Of a stretch of DNA of 26,873 nucleotides, positions 15,299 through 24,835 are shown piece after piece. Position 1 is the stretch's first letter; each line of letters opens with the position of its first letter. Source of the stretch: JAYZDF01 sp036337945 (lineage in GTDB: Bacteria > Myxococcota > Kuafuiibacteriia > Kuafuiibacteriales > Kuafuiibacteriaceae); NCBI GenBank assembly GCA_036337945.1, contig JAYZDF010000086.1, positions 1-26,873 of the forward strand. Direction: 5' to 3'. The translations under genes were made by a program, and so were the position numbers. Below the pieces are notes generated by a model. That model did no database searches and had not been told where the DNA came from. It worked only from the letters and a program-made list of their open reading frames with translations.

Positions 15299-16021
15299 CT
15301 AATCTCCCATCGGACGCGCGACAATCCCCGCGCTACCGCCGTAGGCTTCGCTTTGCGGCCAAAGGAAATATCCTGCCGCCGCACCACCACCAACGACAAC
15401 AATCGAGCCGATCGTCCAAAGCCAGACGTTTAAACTTGAACCCGTATCTGAACCCTGAGCACTCGAACCCGGAGGCGGCACTGGTTTAGCAATTAGGGCA
15501 TCTTTCGTCTGGGCCTCGGCGCTCGGCGCTGCGCTTGGAACAGAAGGAGTAGCTTCCGCCACAGCCGGTTCATCTTCGACCTCTCCTTCTGCTTCTTTTT
15601 GCGCATCGAGTAACTCTTGAGTCAGTTTCACTGTCTCTCTTATTTTTTCCGCGTTGGGTGGATTCATGGCGAGATACTCGCGATAATGCGCTATCGCGTC
15701 GTCATACATTTTGAGCGCACGTTCACACTGCGCGAGTGCAAGCACCGTCGAACGTCGATGCCCCGAAAGCTCATATGCTTTTCTAAACAATGGAAGGGCC
15801 GCTTCAAATTCTTTCGCCCTAAAGAAACGAACACCACGTTTGAACTCTTTGAGACCTGGTGCGTTCTTTCTCCTTTTGGATTTCTTTTTTGACGACTTTT
15901 TTCGTTTAGATTTTGACTTAGACTTCGACGAAGAAACCTTTTTGGAAGGTTTTTGCGCCAAAGCGTCAAGACCGCTTAGCGTGAGCCCTAAGCCCAATAG
16001 GATTGCGAAAAGCGTTCGCAT
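15299..16021 (-). CDS. Secreted TPR protein with Lys/Ser-rich segment and C-terminal membrane helix
   Basis: A 240-residue protein with an N-terminal signal peptide (cut predicted after ALA at 22). A very basic segment follows (about 26-52: KVSSSKSKSKSKRKKSSKKK, then KSKRRK). Next come TPR helices at about 55-140 (FRAKEFEAALPLFRKAYEL, YDDAIAHYREYLAMNP), an acidic and Pro/Ala/Ser-rich linker, and a hydrophobic segment at about 205-225 (LWTIGSIVVVGGGAAAGYFL) near the end. It is predicted to be periplasmic or membrane-anchored, acting as a scaffold; TPRs bind partner proteins. ATG 16021, with AGAGG upstream, is preferred to the in-frame GTG at 16027. It sits 10 bp after the giant lipoprotein gene and 4 bp before the small lipoprotein, a clear operon position. 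Confidence 0.82.
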   Translation of the reverse strand: MRTLFAILLGLGLTLSGLDALAQKPSKKVSSSKSKSKSKRKKSSKKKSKRRKNAPGLKEFKRGVRFFRAKEFEAALPLFRKAYELSGHRRSTVLALAQCERALKMYDDAIAHYREYLAMNPPNAEKIRETVKLTQELLDAQKEAEGEVEDEPAVAEATPSVPSAAPSAEAQTKDALIAKPVPPPGSSAQGSDTGSSLNVWLWTIGSIVVVGGGAAAGYFLWPQSEAYGGSAGIVARPMGD

Positions 16022-16031
16022 GAACACACCT

Positions 16032-19000
16032 CTACCTTACCCGGATGGGCTTGTAGCGCAAGATCTGACCCGTGGGGAAGTCATTTTCATCACATCCGGC
16101 GGAACAACCCAAGACATCTGCACCGCCTGTTTGTGAGATATCGGCCTCCCAACCTGCGCCCGCACCCCAGCCGTTTCCACTGATGCTCTCGTAATGAACC
16201 TCAATAACGTTCGAGGTTTCATACAAATAGAAACTCATCGAAACGCTATCGGAACCGCTGCCACTCCAAGAGGGAACAGCATCGAAATGAATAGCAAAGA
16301 CTCGGTTCGGTGCAGTCCCGGTCGTCTCTTGGCGAATCGCACCCGAAGGCGTAAGGTCAAGATCATCCCACCAACCGGCAATGAAGGCACTCGGGGGGCC
16401 ACCAAGAGGTATTGGTCGGGTTGATGGGGTACCAAGATTGCTCGGCGCGAAACTGATAATTCCGTTGGTCGCCACGTAAATCAGCGTCTCGTTAGAGCCC
16501 ATGTAATTAAACGTGAATGGAATCGTCAGACCCGAAATACTGTCATCCGGGTCAGAAAAAGTTATGACCGTACCGGTACTCGGTACCGGTAGAGCATTGG
16601 GCAAAATATCAACTTCAAACCAGTCTTCTGAGACATCAGTTCGTGCCAAACGTAATCCAACTTGGTTATAACCAGAGCTATTCAGCGGAGCACTGTTTCT
16701 GTAGGAAGACCGTACGGAAGATGGTGAAGAATTGTAGGCCCCACCGCGAAGGACTCGCGGTCCAGTTGGGTTAGAGGTGACACCGATAGGGTCGATTTCA
16801 TTATTGAAAGAATAATTACCGTATACGTCCGTTACCCACTCCCAGGCGTTTCCATGCATATCGTAAAGCCCATTAGTGTTCGGCTCCAGCTGAGCCACCG
16901 GCCGCGTTCGATTTCCCGCATTTCCGCAAAACCAAGCAACTGAGGTCACATTCGCTTCGGTGGTACTACAACTATTGAAAGTGAAGTTTCCGGACGACAG
17001 CATGTCGCTGGTCCCCGCTTTGGCAGAATACTCCCACTCGGCTTCTGTCGGTAAACGATAGCCGTTACAACTGAGGTCTACATTGACCGAGTTTGGATTC
17101 GATTGTCGGTAACATTCGTCTCGACCCTCTCGTATAGACATTTCATTAGCAAACAGCGCCGCCTGCTCCCAGCTCACGTTTGTCACCGGGCAACCGAAGC
17201 CACAAACGGAAAAGTCAGCGGACGAAATACTGCCTATCACGGAGCCATACAGCCGATTGGTAACCTCGGTACGCCCGAGTTGAAAATCGCGGGAGATTGT
17301 AACGTCGCGCGTGTATTCATCGGCTTCTTGGAATGGGTCCGTAAGCGCTGCCCCCATGGTAAATGTTCCCGACGATATCCTCGCCATGTCTTCGCGTATA
17401 CCTAGCTCAGATCGAGTCAAGAAATACAGAATTTCGTTTTCGAATAACTCTCGGAGATCGTGAATAGAATCACCGTCGATATCACTTCCAGCATAGGGTC
17501 GGGTTGAAAAGCCATGAACGATGACTCGACCATATTTCGTCATCATCATCGCTGGCGCGCCGGTTTGGCCAGAATCATACCGGCCCAAAATCAAGCCCAG
17601 CTCTGATTGTCCGGACGGTTTCGTTCCAAAGTCTAACTCAGCACCAGATACCGTGAGGCCAAAGCTGCTCGTGGAGGCATCCAGGAATAAAAACTCGTTC
17701 CAGGTATTATATCCACCAGATTCAATCGGTAGGCCGAATAGATTGATGGGCAAAGCAGCAGGTCGATAGATATCTCGTGCAACCGACGCGGTCGCGGTCA
17801 CTCTCACACCAACAGCTGCCAAAAGGTCACTATGATTATGAAGCTCGCCGTAACTGAGAATGAGCTTATTTCCTCGATTCACCCATCCAATGATCCGTTG
17901 AATAACATCTTGAGAAAGTGTTCCAACCCCGTGTTCAATGACCACTAGTTCAAATCCGCCTTGGTCGAATGCGGTGATAAGTTCAAACTCTGTGGTGGTG
18001 TATGTATAATTGACACCCAAATTGTCGGCGGCATCTTCAAGCGAAGTACCCCCACTTGTTGTTGCGTAAATCAACACGGAGCCCGCACTGCTTAGATTCA
18101 AGGAAAAATCGTTATCCGTGTTGACGACCGTAATCACTCCCGTTGGAATCGCCGGAGAATATACTGGATCACTGCTTGCAGTCACCGATACATTGACCAA
18201 GTAATTTTGAGCACCGTCCGCATCAGCGTCGTCGATGCCGGTGATTGTGATGAGCTGAGGCACATTCCAATTATTGGCATCAAAAACAATCGACGAAGGC
18301 GACGCGGTCCCTTCTGTTGTATCGTTACTCAAAATACTGACAGTCACAGAACCTTGAGGCTCAGAAGTCAAAGTCACCGATGCAGTGGTCGTCCCGCCCG
18401 CCTCGGTCGTGACGCCGCTTGCGTCGGTTACTGCAAGACCCGCGACATCATTATCAACATTGGGAACCGGAGCGTCAGAAACGGCTAAACCAGAATAATT
18501 GAGGTCGGAGCTTGTTAGAACAAACGAAACATTGAACACGCTCGTTCCATCGACGACATTGTCATCCACTCCTGTCACCGTAACAGTTTGCGGCGTGTCC
18601 CAATTTGACGTGGAAAACGTCAGCGAAGGTGTGGATACCGTTCCCTCGGTCGTATCCGAGCTAGAAAGTCCAACCGCCACCGAATCCGTGGGCTGAGAGG
18701 TGAGAACTACCGTGAAGGTTCCTTGATCTCCCGCTTCCGTCGTCGGTTGAGACAGTGCACCGAGCGCCAATCCGGCTGTGTCATTGTCCAGATTCACTCC
18801 CGTACGCTGAGGGATCACCGCTTGTGCATAGTCAGTATCGGTTGAAGATGTGAGTCCCCAATTGACATTATAGGTCTGATTACCATCCGCCGTTTGGTCA
18901 TCCACCCCTGTGAGTGTAACGGTTTGCGCAACGTTCCAATTCGAGGTTGTAAATATGAGAGATGGGGGACTAATTGTCGCTTCCGTAGCATCGCTTGATA

Positions 19001-22000
19001 CAGGCGAAATCTCTACAGAACTTGCAGGCTGAGACGCGAGCACAACAGTGAACGTCGCGGTCGTTCCACTCTCACTGGTTGGGCCAGACAATTGGGAAAC
19101 GATGAAGCCTGCATCTTCATTATCCACGTTGGAGAAAGACAATGGTGCAACACTCAATCCATTATAATTTGTATCCACGCTCGTGATCGCCCCAAATTGA
19201 ATCTGGTAGTTTTGGGTACCATCATCAATTTGGTCATCAACTCCGGTCACGGTGACTGTCTGGATGGTATTCCAAGTCGAAGTCGTAAAGACAATGCTGG
19301 AAACGCTAACGGTTGCTTCCCCGGGGTCTGAAGACGACACGGGAATCGTTACATCAGAGCTTGGTTGCGATGTCAGTGCGATGCGGAAAGAGCCTGATTG
19401 TCCGGACTCAGAGGTGGTAGCAATCACATCAGAAACCGTAATGCCCGCGGATTCGTTATCAAGATTAGTCACAGAGATACTGGCCGGTGTGAGGCCAGAG
19501 TAAGACAAATCAGCACTGGTGGCCTGACCGAAATCAATGCTGACAATTTGGTTTCCATCTGCGACTTGATCATCCACGCCGGTCAAAGTCACCGTTTGAG
19601 CGGCATTCCAATTGTTTGGAGTAAAGGTGATCGACGAGACATTTACGGAAACCTCGGAAGCATCGGAGGAACTGGCGAGAACCGTAACGTCGCTTGTCGG
19701 TTGCGTGCGTAAAACAACCGTAAAAGTCGCTGTACCACCTGACTCGGAGGTTGGACCAGACACTCTCCCAATATCTATCGCAGCGGTATCGTTGTCATTG
19801 TTGAACAGAGGATGCGCTGGCGGAGTCAGACCGGAGTAATTCGTATCGTTACTCACGGCTGGATTGAAGACGACGCGATACGCCTGATCACCATCTGCAA
19901 TCCCATCATCTTGACCAGTCACAGTGACTGTCTGAGGCGCATTCCAATTGGCCGTTGTAAACGTCATTTGATTCCCGTTTGTCACGCCTTCGGTAGGATC
20001 ATCACTTGCATAGCTGACGGTCACGTTCGATGAGGGTTCAGACTGTAGTCGCACCGTAAAGGTAGCCGTGCCACCGTTTTCGGTCGTCGGAGCCGATACA
20101 TCCGAAAGGAGGAATCCCGCAGTGTCATTGTCTAGATTCAAAACACTAACGCTCGCGGGCGATAAAGCACCGTAGTCGGTGTCCGAGGTGGAGTTGATCG
20201 AAAGGGTCACCGTAAAACTCTGATTGCCATCTGCAATATTGTCATTCACGCCGGTAACGAAAATAATTTGTGAGGAATCCCAGTTACTGGGGGTGAAAAT
20301 TAGGCTGCTGACTGCAACAACGCCCTCGGTAGTGTCTGAGCTTACCACATTAACCGTCACATCGCTCGCAGGTTCGGTACGAAGACGAGCACTGAAGCTT
20401 GCGATCGCCCCATCTTCACTGATAGGACCATTCATCGCCTCAATCTCAAATCCTGCTGTGTCATTGTCGTTATTGAACATAGTGACTGAGTCGGGAATCA
20501 AACCGTTATAGTTTGCATCTGAGCTGATCGCAGCCGCAAAAATAATCCGATAGCTTTGGTCACCATCTGCCAATTCATCATCCACGCCTGTAACAGTCAC
20601 CGTCTGCGGTGAGTCCCAGTTGCTCGGCGAGAAATTAATCGATGAAACGTTCAGTGTGCCCTCTGTTGTGTCATTAGAGAAATAGGTCAAGGTCACCGAC
20701 GATTGAGGTTCAGACTGAAGTCGAACCGTGAACGTAGCCTGGGTACCGTCTTCGGTTGTGGGCGAACTCGGTGAGGAGATGAGGAATCCAGCCGAGTCAT
20801 CGTCTAGATTGAGGACATTGACGCTCGAAGGTGTAATTCCAGCATAGTTCGTATCATTACTGGTCGAAGAGCCAAACGTAACCTGGTAGGGCTGATTACC
20901 ATCTGCCAATTCGTCATCTTGTCCCGTCAGGGTTACAGTTTGAAAAGAATTCCAATTGAGTGTCGTAAAGGTTAGGCTTGATTGCCCCAGTGTACCTTCG
21001 CCGGTATCGCTCGAAGAAAAACTCATCGTGACATCATCACTTGGTTGAGTTCTCAGTCGCACAGTAAAGGTCGCTGTTGTCCCATCCTCTCCGGTTGGCC
21101 CGCTTGCCTCACTCACTTCAAAACCAGCTGTATCGTTGTCCGTGTTGAACACCAAAACAGGCGATGGAATTATGCCCGCGTAATCGGAGTCGTTGCTCAC
21201 AATCGCGCTAAACACGATTTGATATGGCTGGTCACCGTCTTCTAAATTATCGTCCTGGCCCGTCACAGTAATGGTCTGAGTGGTATCCCAGTCGCTCGGA
21301 GTGAAAACGAGAGAACTTGGAGAGGAAATACCTTCGCCAGTATCGTTAGAGGAAAAGGCAAGAGTCACTATCGATTGTGGCTCTGTCTGTAGCCGAACCG
21401 TGAACGTCGCCTGACCGCCGTCTTCAGTCGTGGGCGAACTCAGGTTTGAGACAACGACACCCGCCGTGTCGTTGTCTACATTGAAGACGCTCAGATCATT
21501 GATGCTGAGGTTCGCAAAGTTCGTGTCCGTACTTTGAACAGCACCAAATTGTATTTGGAATACCTGGGTCCCGTCCGCCAATTGGTCGTCAACACCAGTG
21601 ACGGTCACCGTTTGTGGCGCATTCCAGTTTGAGTTTGTAAACACTAAGGCGCCCGTAGAAATGGTGCCTTCTCCAGTGTCAGAAGAAGATATTGCTATCG
21701 AGACGTCCGCCGAAGGTTGAGAGTTTAGAACAACGGTAAATTCCGCGGTGGCTTGGTCTTCACTGACCGGACCACTCATCTGACTCACTGTCACGCCTGC
21801 GGTGTCGTCATCGACATTGATCACCGGTACGGGTGGAATAGAGATTGCCGCATAGGCAACGTCCGAGGTGACATTAGGTTGAAATTGAATCGCATAAGGT
21901 TGATTGCCATCAACGAGTACGTCATCCTGCCCGGTGATGGTGATGGTTTGGGGCACATTCCAGGTTGCAGAGGTGAAAGATAAAGTACCAGGTGACACGA

Positions 22001-24647
22001 TACCTTCGTTCGTATCTGTAGATTCAGGCGAAATTTGGACGACAGCCGTAGGTTGGGAATTGAGTCGGACCGTAAACGTTGCATTACCTCCGGCCTCGGT
22101 GGTTGGACCGCTGATCGCACTTACGGTAACCCCAGCTGAATCATTATCGGTATTTACAACAGTAACTCCAGAGGGAGCCAAGGTCGCGTAGGCCACGTCG
22201 TTACTCACTACTGAGGTGAAGTTAACAACAAAGGTTTGGTTACCGTCCGCTATTTGGTCATCCGCACCCGTAACCGTAACCGTTTGTGGCGCGTTCCAGT
22301 TCACGGCAGTGAAAATCAAAGTGGTCGCCGATATATCTCCTTCTGTTGTGTCGCTTGAAACTAAAGACAAAGTAACGTTATCGGAAGGTCGAGACGTCAA
22401 CGCGACAGTGAAGGTCGCAGTATCCCCCGCTTCCGTAGTGGGTCCACTAATGGGCGACACAAGAATACCAGCGCTGTCATCATCGGTGTTAATTACAACA
22501 ATACTTTGAGGAGTAATCGCCGCATAGGTTGCATCGTTACTGACCGTCGCGGCAAATACAATTCGGTACGGTTGATTCCCATCCGCGATTGAGTCGTCAA
22601 CTCCTGTCACAGTTACATTCTGCGGCGCATTCCAGTTGACGGGTGTAAAGATGAGGCTATTGGGAGCGACCGTACCTTCTGCGGTGTCGTCAGAATCAAA
22701 AGAGACTGCCACATCGGCAGAAGGCTCGGAAGTGAGTGAAACCGTGAAAGAAACTTGCCCACCCGATTCGGTTGTAAAGCCTTCGACTCGGCTGACAGAA
22801 ATTCCAGCCGTGTCATTGTCATTGTTGACAACAACAATGTCAGAGAGGCTTTGCGCATCGTAGGTGAGGTCGTTACTGGATACACCAGAGAATCGAATTC
22901 GATAAGTTTGGTCTCCGTCTGCCAACAAATCTTCTTGTCCGGTCACTCGCACTACCTGTTGCGCGCTCCAGTTGGTCGGCGTAAAGACAACCGACGTTCG
23001 GTCTACTCGACCTTCGGACTGATCAGTGGAATCAAAAGAAATCGTGACGGTATCGGTCGGAGCAGACGTAAGCTGAATGGAAAACGATGCGAAAGTTCCA
23101 TTCACAAGGTCTCCTTCTGAGGTGGGGCCACTGATCGAATCGACGAGGATCTCAGCGTTGTCGTTATCCGTATTGATCACACTCACGGTATTAGGGGTGA
23201 TCGCAGCATAGGTTGCATCCGTGCTGACGGTGTTTGAAAACACAATTCGGAATGGTTGATTTCCATCAGCGACCGAGTCATCTACACCGGTTACGGTGAT
23301 CGTTTGCGGCGCATTCCAGTTCATAGGTGTGAAGGTCAGCGCATTGCTACTCACGGTACCTTCGCTGCTGTCATCAGTATCAAAGTTCACAGTGACGCTA
23401 TCTTCAGGTTCGGATGCGAGCGCCACGGTGAATGTTGCGGTCCCTCCTGCCTCGGTCGTTGGGCCACTTATCGCACTTACATTGATGCCTGCCCGGTCAT
23501 CGTCAATATTAATGACAACTACCTCCGCCGGCATGATGGCGGCGTAAGTCGCATCGGTGCTTGTGACCGCGCTAAACTCCACGGCGTAGGGCTGGTTTCC
23601 ATCTGCAATTTCATCGTCGACACCCGTTACAGAGACGTTTTGTGCTGCATTCCAATTCACTTTCGTAAATGTGAGCTGGCTTAGGTCCGTGGTTCCTTCG
23701 CTCGAGTCGTTTGATGCAATACTTAGGACGACATCAGCTTCTGGTTCGGACGCGAGGACAACCGAAAAAGTCGCTGAGGCGCCGGTTTCGGTGGTGGGAC
23801 CACTGACTGCACTGACATTGATGCCCGATGTGTCGTCATCCAAATTGATGACAAGGACATCCGCGGGTTTGATCGCAGCGTAGGTCGCGTCGTCACTACT
23901 CGTTTCAGAAAAAACGACTCGGTAAGGTTGATTACCATCAGCAATTTTGTCCTCGACACCTCGCACGCGAATGATCTTATTCATCGCGTTCCAGTCGTTT
24001 GGCGTGAAGGTAATGCTGGTTGGTCCATCAATGATTCCTTCTGTGCGGTCGTCAGAATCAAAGTTGAGAGTGACATCGGACTGAGGCTGCGATGTGAGAC
24101 GAACCGAAAACTCGGCTTGCGTCTGAGATTCAGCAGTAGGCCCCGACACCTGCCCCACTACAAAGCCTGCCTGGTCATTATCAATATTCACGACAACTAA
24201 ACTTGCGAGACGGAGAGCTGAGTACGACGGATCCTGACTTGACGCTAAATCAAAGGTAATTTCAAAAGGTTGATTACCATCTGAAACAGAGTCATCTACG
24301 CCTTTGACGGTTACTGTTTGAGAGATATTCCAATCCGAGGCCGTGAAGGCCACCGTACCTTTGTCTAGGGTTCCCTCGGTCGTGTTGCTGCTCGCAAGAT
24401 TAATCACCACATTGCTTTGCGGCTGCGAAGCCAACACTACGGTAAAGGAAGCCGAATCTCCGCCTTCTGAAGTGGGACCAGAAACTGGACTCAGGATCAC
24501 ACCCGCGGGCTCAAATTTGGTGATTTCGCCCGTGTTTTCGCAAGCCACAAGCATGAGTAAACCTGCGAGCGCCATGGTTGATCTACGAAAAATACTGAAC
24601 GAAGATCTTGAGTCATTAAATGTCTTGGAAGGTGTTGTGAGCATCAT
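16032..24647 (-). CDS. Giant Calx-beta-repeat lipoprotein with SUMF1/FGE-like domain (2871 residues)
   Basis: An envelope lipoprotein with lipidated Cys36 in LMLVAC after a long basic N-region. Domains in order: 19 Calx-beta-like repeats of about 112 residues (48-2180), each with a GPTTE-type opening, an SSDTTEG turn, NWNAPQTVTVTG, DGNQPY and an NxDND end, probably Ca2+-binding; an amidotransferase-like (DUF4350/ThuA-like) fold at 2189-2412 (SVLIYATTSGG, FELVVIEHGVG); a SUMF1/FGE-like domain at 2422-2670 (ISSGTFTMGA, GYRLPTEAEWEYSAKAG, GLYDMHGNAWEWV, RVLRGGAYNS); and a C-terminal beta domain at 2675-2871 (IYVATNGIISF, AGWWDDLDL). The FGE catalytic cysteines are absent, so a binding role is likelier than oxidation. 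First gene of a minus-strand operon with the TPR and lipoprotein genes, divergent from a TonB-dependent receptor. A surface adhesin or polymer-binding role is inferred. Confidence 0.88.
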   Translation of the reverse strand: MMLTTPSKTFNDSRSSFSIFRRSTMALAGLLMLVACENTGEITKFEPAGVILSPVSGPTSEGGDSASFTVVLASQPQSNVVINLASSNTTEGTLDKGTVAFTASDWNISQTVTVKGVDDSVSDGNQPFEITFDLASSQDPSYSALRLASLVVVNIDNDQAGFVVGQVSGPTAESQTQAEFSVRLTSQPQSDVTLNFDSDDRTEGIIDGPTSITFTPNDWNAMNKIIRVRGVEDKIADGNQPYRVVFSETSSDDATYAAIKPADVLVINLDDDTSGINVSAVSGPTTETGASATFSVVLASEPEADVVLSIASNDSSEGTTDLSQLTFTKVNWNAAQNVSVTGVDDEIADGNQPYAVEFSAVTSTDATYAAIMPAEVVVINIDDDRAGINVSAISGPTTEAGGTATFTVALASEPEDSVTVNFDTDDSSEGTVSSNALTFTPMNWNAPQTITVTGVDDSVADGNQPFRIVFSNTVSTDATYAAITPNTVSVINTDNDNAEILVDSISGPTSEGDLVNGTFASFSIQLTSAPTDTVTISFDSTDQSEGRVDRTSVVFTPTNWSAQQVVRVTGQEDLLADGDQTYRIRFSGVSSNDLTYDAQSLSDIVVVNNDNDTAGISVSRVEGFTTESGGQVSFTVSLTSEPSADVAVSFDSDDTAEGTVAPNSLIFTPVNWNAPQNVTVTGVDDSIADGNQPYRIVFAATVSNDATYAAITPQSIVVINTDDDSAGILVSPISGPTTEAGDTATFTVALTSRPSDNVTLSLVSSDTTEGDISATTLIFTAVNWNAPQTVTVTGADDQIADGNQTFVVNFTSVVSNDVAYATLAPSGVTVVNTDNDSAGVTVSAISGPTTEAGGNATFTVRLNSQPTAVVQISPESTDTNEGIVSPGTLSFTSATWNVPQTITITGQDDVLVDGNQPYAIQFQPNVTSDVAYAAISIPPVPVINVDDDTAGVTVSQMSGPVSEDQATAEFTVVLNSQPSADVSIAISSSDTGEGTISTGALVFTNSNWNAPQTVTVTGVDDQLADGTQVFQIQFGAVQSTDTNFANLSINDLSVFNVDNDTAGVVVSNLSSPTTEDGGQATFTVRLQTEPQSIVTLAFSSNDTGEGISSPSSLVFTPSDWDTTQTITVTGQDDNLEDGDQPYQIVFSAIVSNDSDYAGIIPSPVLVFNTDNDTAGFEVSEASGPTGEDGTTATFTVRLRTQPSDDVTMSFSSSDTGEGTLGQSSLTFTTLNWNSFQTVTLTGQDDELADGNQPYQVTFGSSTSNDTNYAGITPSSVNVLNLDDDSAGFLISSPSSPTTEDGTQATFTVRLQSEPQSSVTLTYFSNDTTEGTLNVSSINFSPSNWDSPQTVTVTGVDDELADGDQSYRIIFAAAISSDANYNGLIPDSVTMFNNDNDTAGFEIEAMNGPISEDGAIASFSARLRTEPASDVTVNVVSSDTTEGVVAVSSLIFTPSNWDSSQIIFVTGVNDNIADGNQSFTVTLSINSTSDTDYGALSPASVSVLNLDNDTAGFLLSDVSAPTTENGGTATFTVRLQSEPSSNVTVSYASDDPTEGVTNGNQMTFTTANWNAPQTVTVTGQDDGIADGDQAYRVVFNPAVSNDTNYSGLTPPAHPLFNNDNDTAAIDIGRVSGPTSESGGTATFTVVLRTQPTSDVTVLASSSDASEVSVNVSSITFTPNNWNAAQTVTLTGVDDQVADGNQIVSIDFGQATSADLSYSGLTPASISVTNLDNESAGITVSDVIATTSESGQSGSFRIALTSQPSSDVTIPVSSSDPGEATVSVSSIVFTTSTWNTIQTVTVTGVDDQIDDGTQNYQIQFGAITSVDTNYNGLSVAPLSFSNVDNEDAGFIVSQLSGPTSESGTTATFTVVLASQPASSVEISPVSSDATEATISPPSLIFTTSNWNVAQTVTLTGVDDQTADGNQTYNVNWGLTSSTDTDYAQAVIPQRTGVNLDNDTAGLALGALSQPTTEAGDQGTFTVVLTSQPTDSVAVGLSSSDTTEGTVSTPSLTFSTSNWDTPQTVTVTGVDDNVVDGTSVFNVSFVLTSSDLNYSGLAVSDAPVPNVDNDVAGLAVTDASGVTTEAGGTTTASVTLTSEPQGSVTVSILSNDTTEGTASPSSIVFDANNWNVPQLITITGIDDADADGAQNYLVNVSVTASSDPVYSPAIPTGVITVVNTDNDFSLNLSSAGSVLIYATTSGGTSLEDAADNLGVNYTYTTTEFELITAFDQGGFELVVIEHGVGTLSQDVIQRIIGWVNRGNKLILSYGELHNHSDLLAAVGVRVTATASVARDIYRPAALPINLFGLPIESGGYNTWNEFLFLDASTSSFGLTVSGAELDFGTKPSGQSELGLILGRYDSGQTGAPAMMMTKYGRVIVHGFSTRPYAGSDIDGDSIHDLRELFENEILYFLTRSELGIREDMARISSGTFTMGAALTDPFQEADEYTRDVTISRDFQLGRTEVTNRLYGSVIGSISSADFSVCGFGCPVTNVSWEQAALFANEMSIREGRDECYRQSNPNSVNVDLSCNGYRLPTEAEWEYSAKAGTSDMLSSGNFTFNSCSTTEANVTSVAWFCGNAGNRTRPVAQLEPNTNGLYDMHGNAWEWVTDVYGNYSFNNEIDPIGVTSNPTGPRVLRGGAYNSSPSSVRSSYRNSAPLNSSGYNQVGLRLARTDVSEDWFEVDILPNALPVPSTGTVITFSDPDDSISGLTIPFTFNYMGSNETLIYVATNGIISFAPSNLGTPSTRPIPLGGPPSAFIAGWWDDLDLTPSGAIRQETTGTAPNRVFAIHFDAVPSWSGSGSDSVSMSFYLYETSNVIEVHYESISGNGWGAGAGWEADISQTGGADVLGCSAGCDENDFPTGQILRYKPIRVR
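18108..24506 (-). repeat. Array of 19 tandem Calx-beta-like coding repeats, period about 336 bp
   Basis: The reading frame repeats every 112 codons from residue 48 to 2180. Sixteen units are exactly 112; unit 2 is 114, unit 5 is 116 (an extra DLVN in the opening loop) and unit 18 is 111. Conserved positions are the GPTTE opening, FTVxL, EG before the second strand, NWN, TGVDD, DGNQ and DND. Units 15-17 have lost the EG glycine (EV or EA instead). The array is conserved at protein level and quite diverged at DNA level, so it is old rather than freshly expanded. Confidence 0.9.
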
Positions 24648-24683
24648 AATTTTGTCTTTCTCGGAGCCGAGATTCTGACCGCA

Positions 24684-24712
24684 AGACTAGGCTGGTATTG
24701 AGTTTCAGGCAA
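24684..24712 (-). promoter_or_regulatory. Sigma70-like promoter candidate for the giant lipoprotein operon
   Basis: On the minus strand TTGCCT (24712-24707) and TAGTCT (24689-24684) are separated by 17 bp, near-consensus -35 and -10 boxes. Transcription would start near 24677, about 30 bases before the ATG at 24647. It lies in the 188-bp divergent region shared with the TonB-dependent receptor. This is pattern recognition only. Confidence 0.35.
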
Positions 24713-24835
24713 CTATCCAGCTTTTGACGAAAAAACATAATAACGCAGGGAAATATCTGGTATGCGGCGCTCGTGATGACGTTTTTTCTCAAGAGTTGAT
24801 TGGTCAACATCACCGTTTAGGGCTATGGGGAGTGC

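Noticed and set aside
16638..17384. Calling the giant protein a functional formylglycine-generating enzyme.
   Set aside because: The catalytic cysteines are not present and no sulfatase gene is nearby.
18108..24506. Regular direct repeats that could suggest a CRISPR array or satellite.
   Set aside because: The period is 336 bp, units are diverged at DNA level, and the pattern is explained by protein repeats in one long open frame.
18108..24678. Many plus-strand open frames of 65-140 codons opposite the giant lipoprotein gene, with recurring peptide patterns (VVGPLIALT and similar).
   Set aside because: They are the antisense reading of the tandem repeats, recur with the 336-bp period, and have no ribosome sites or known domains.
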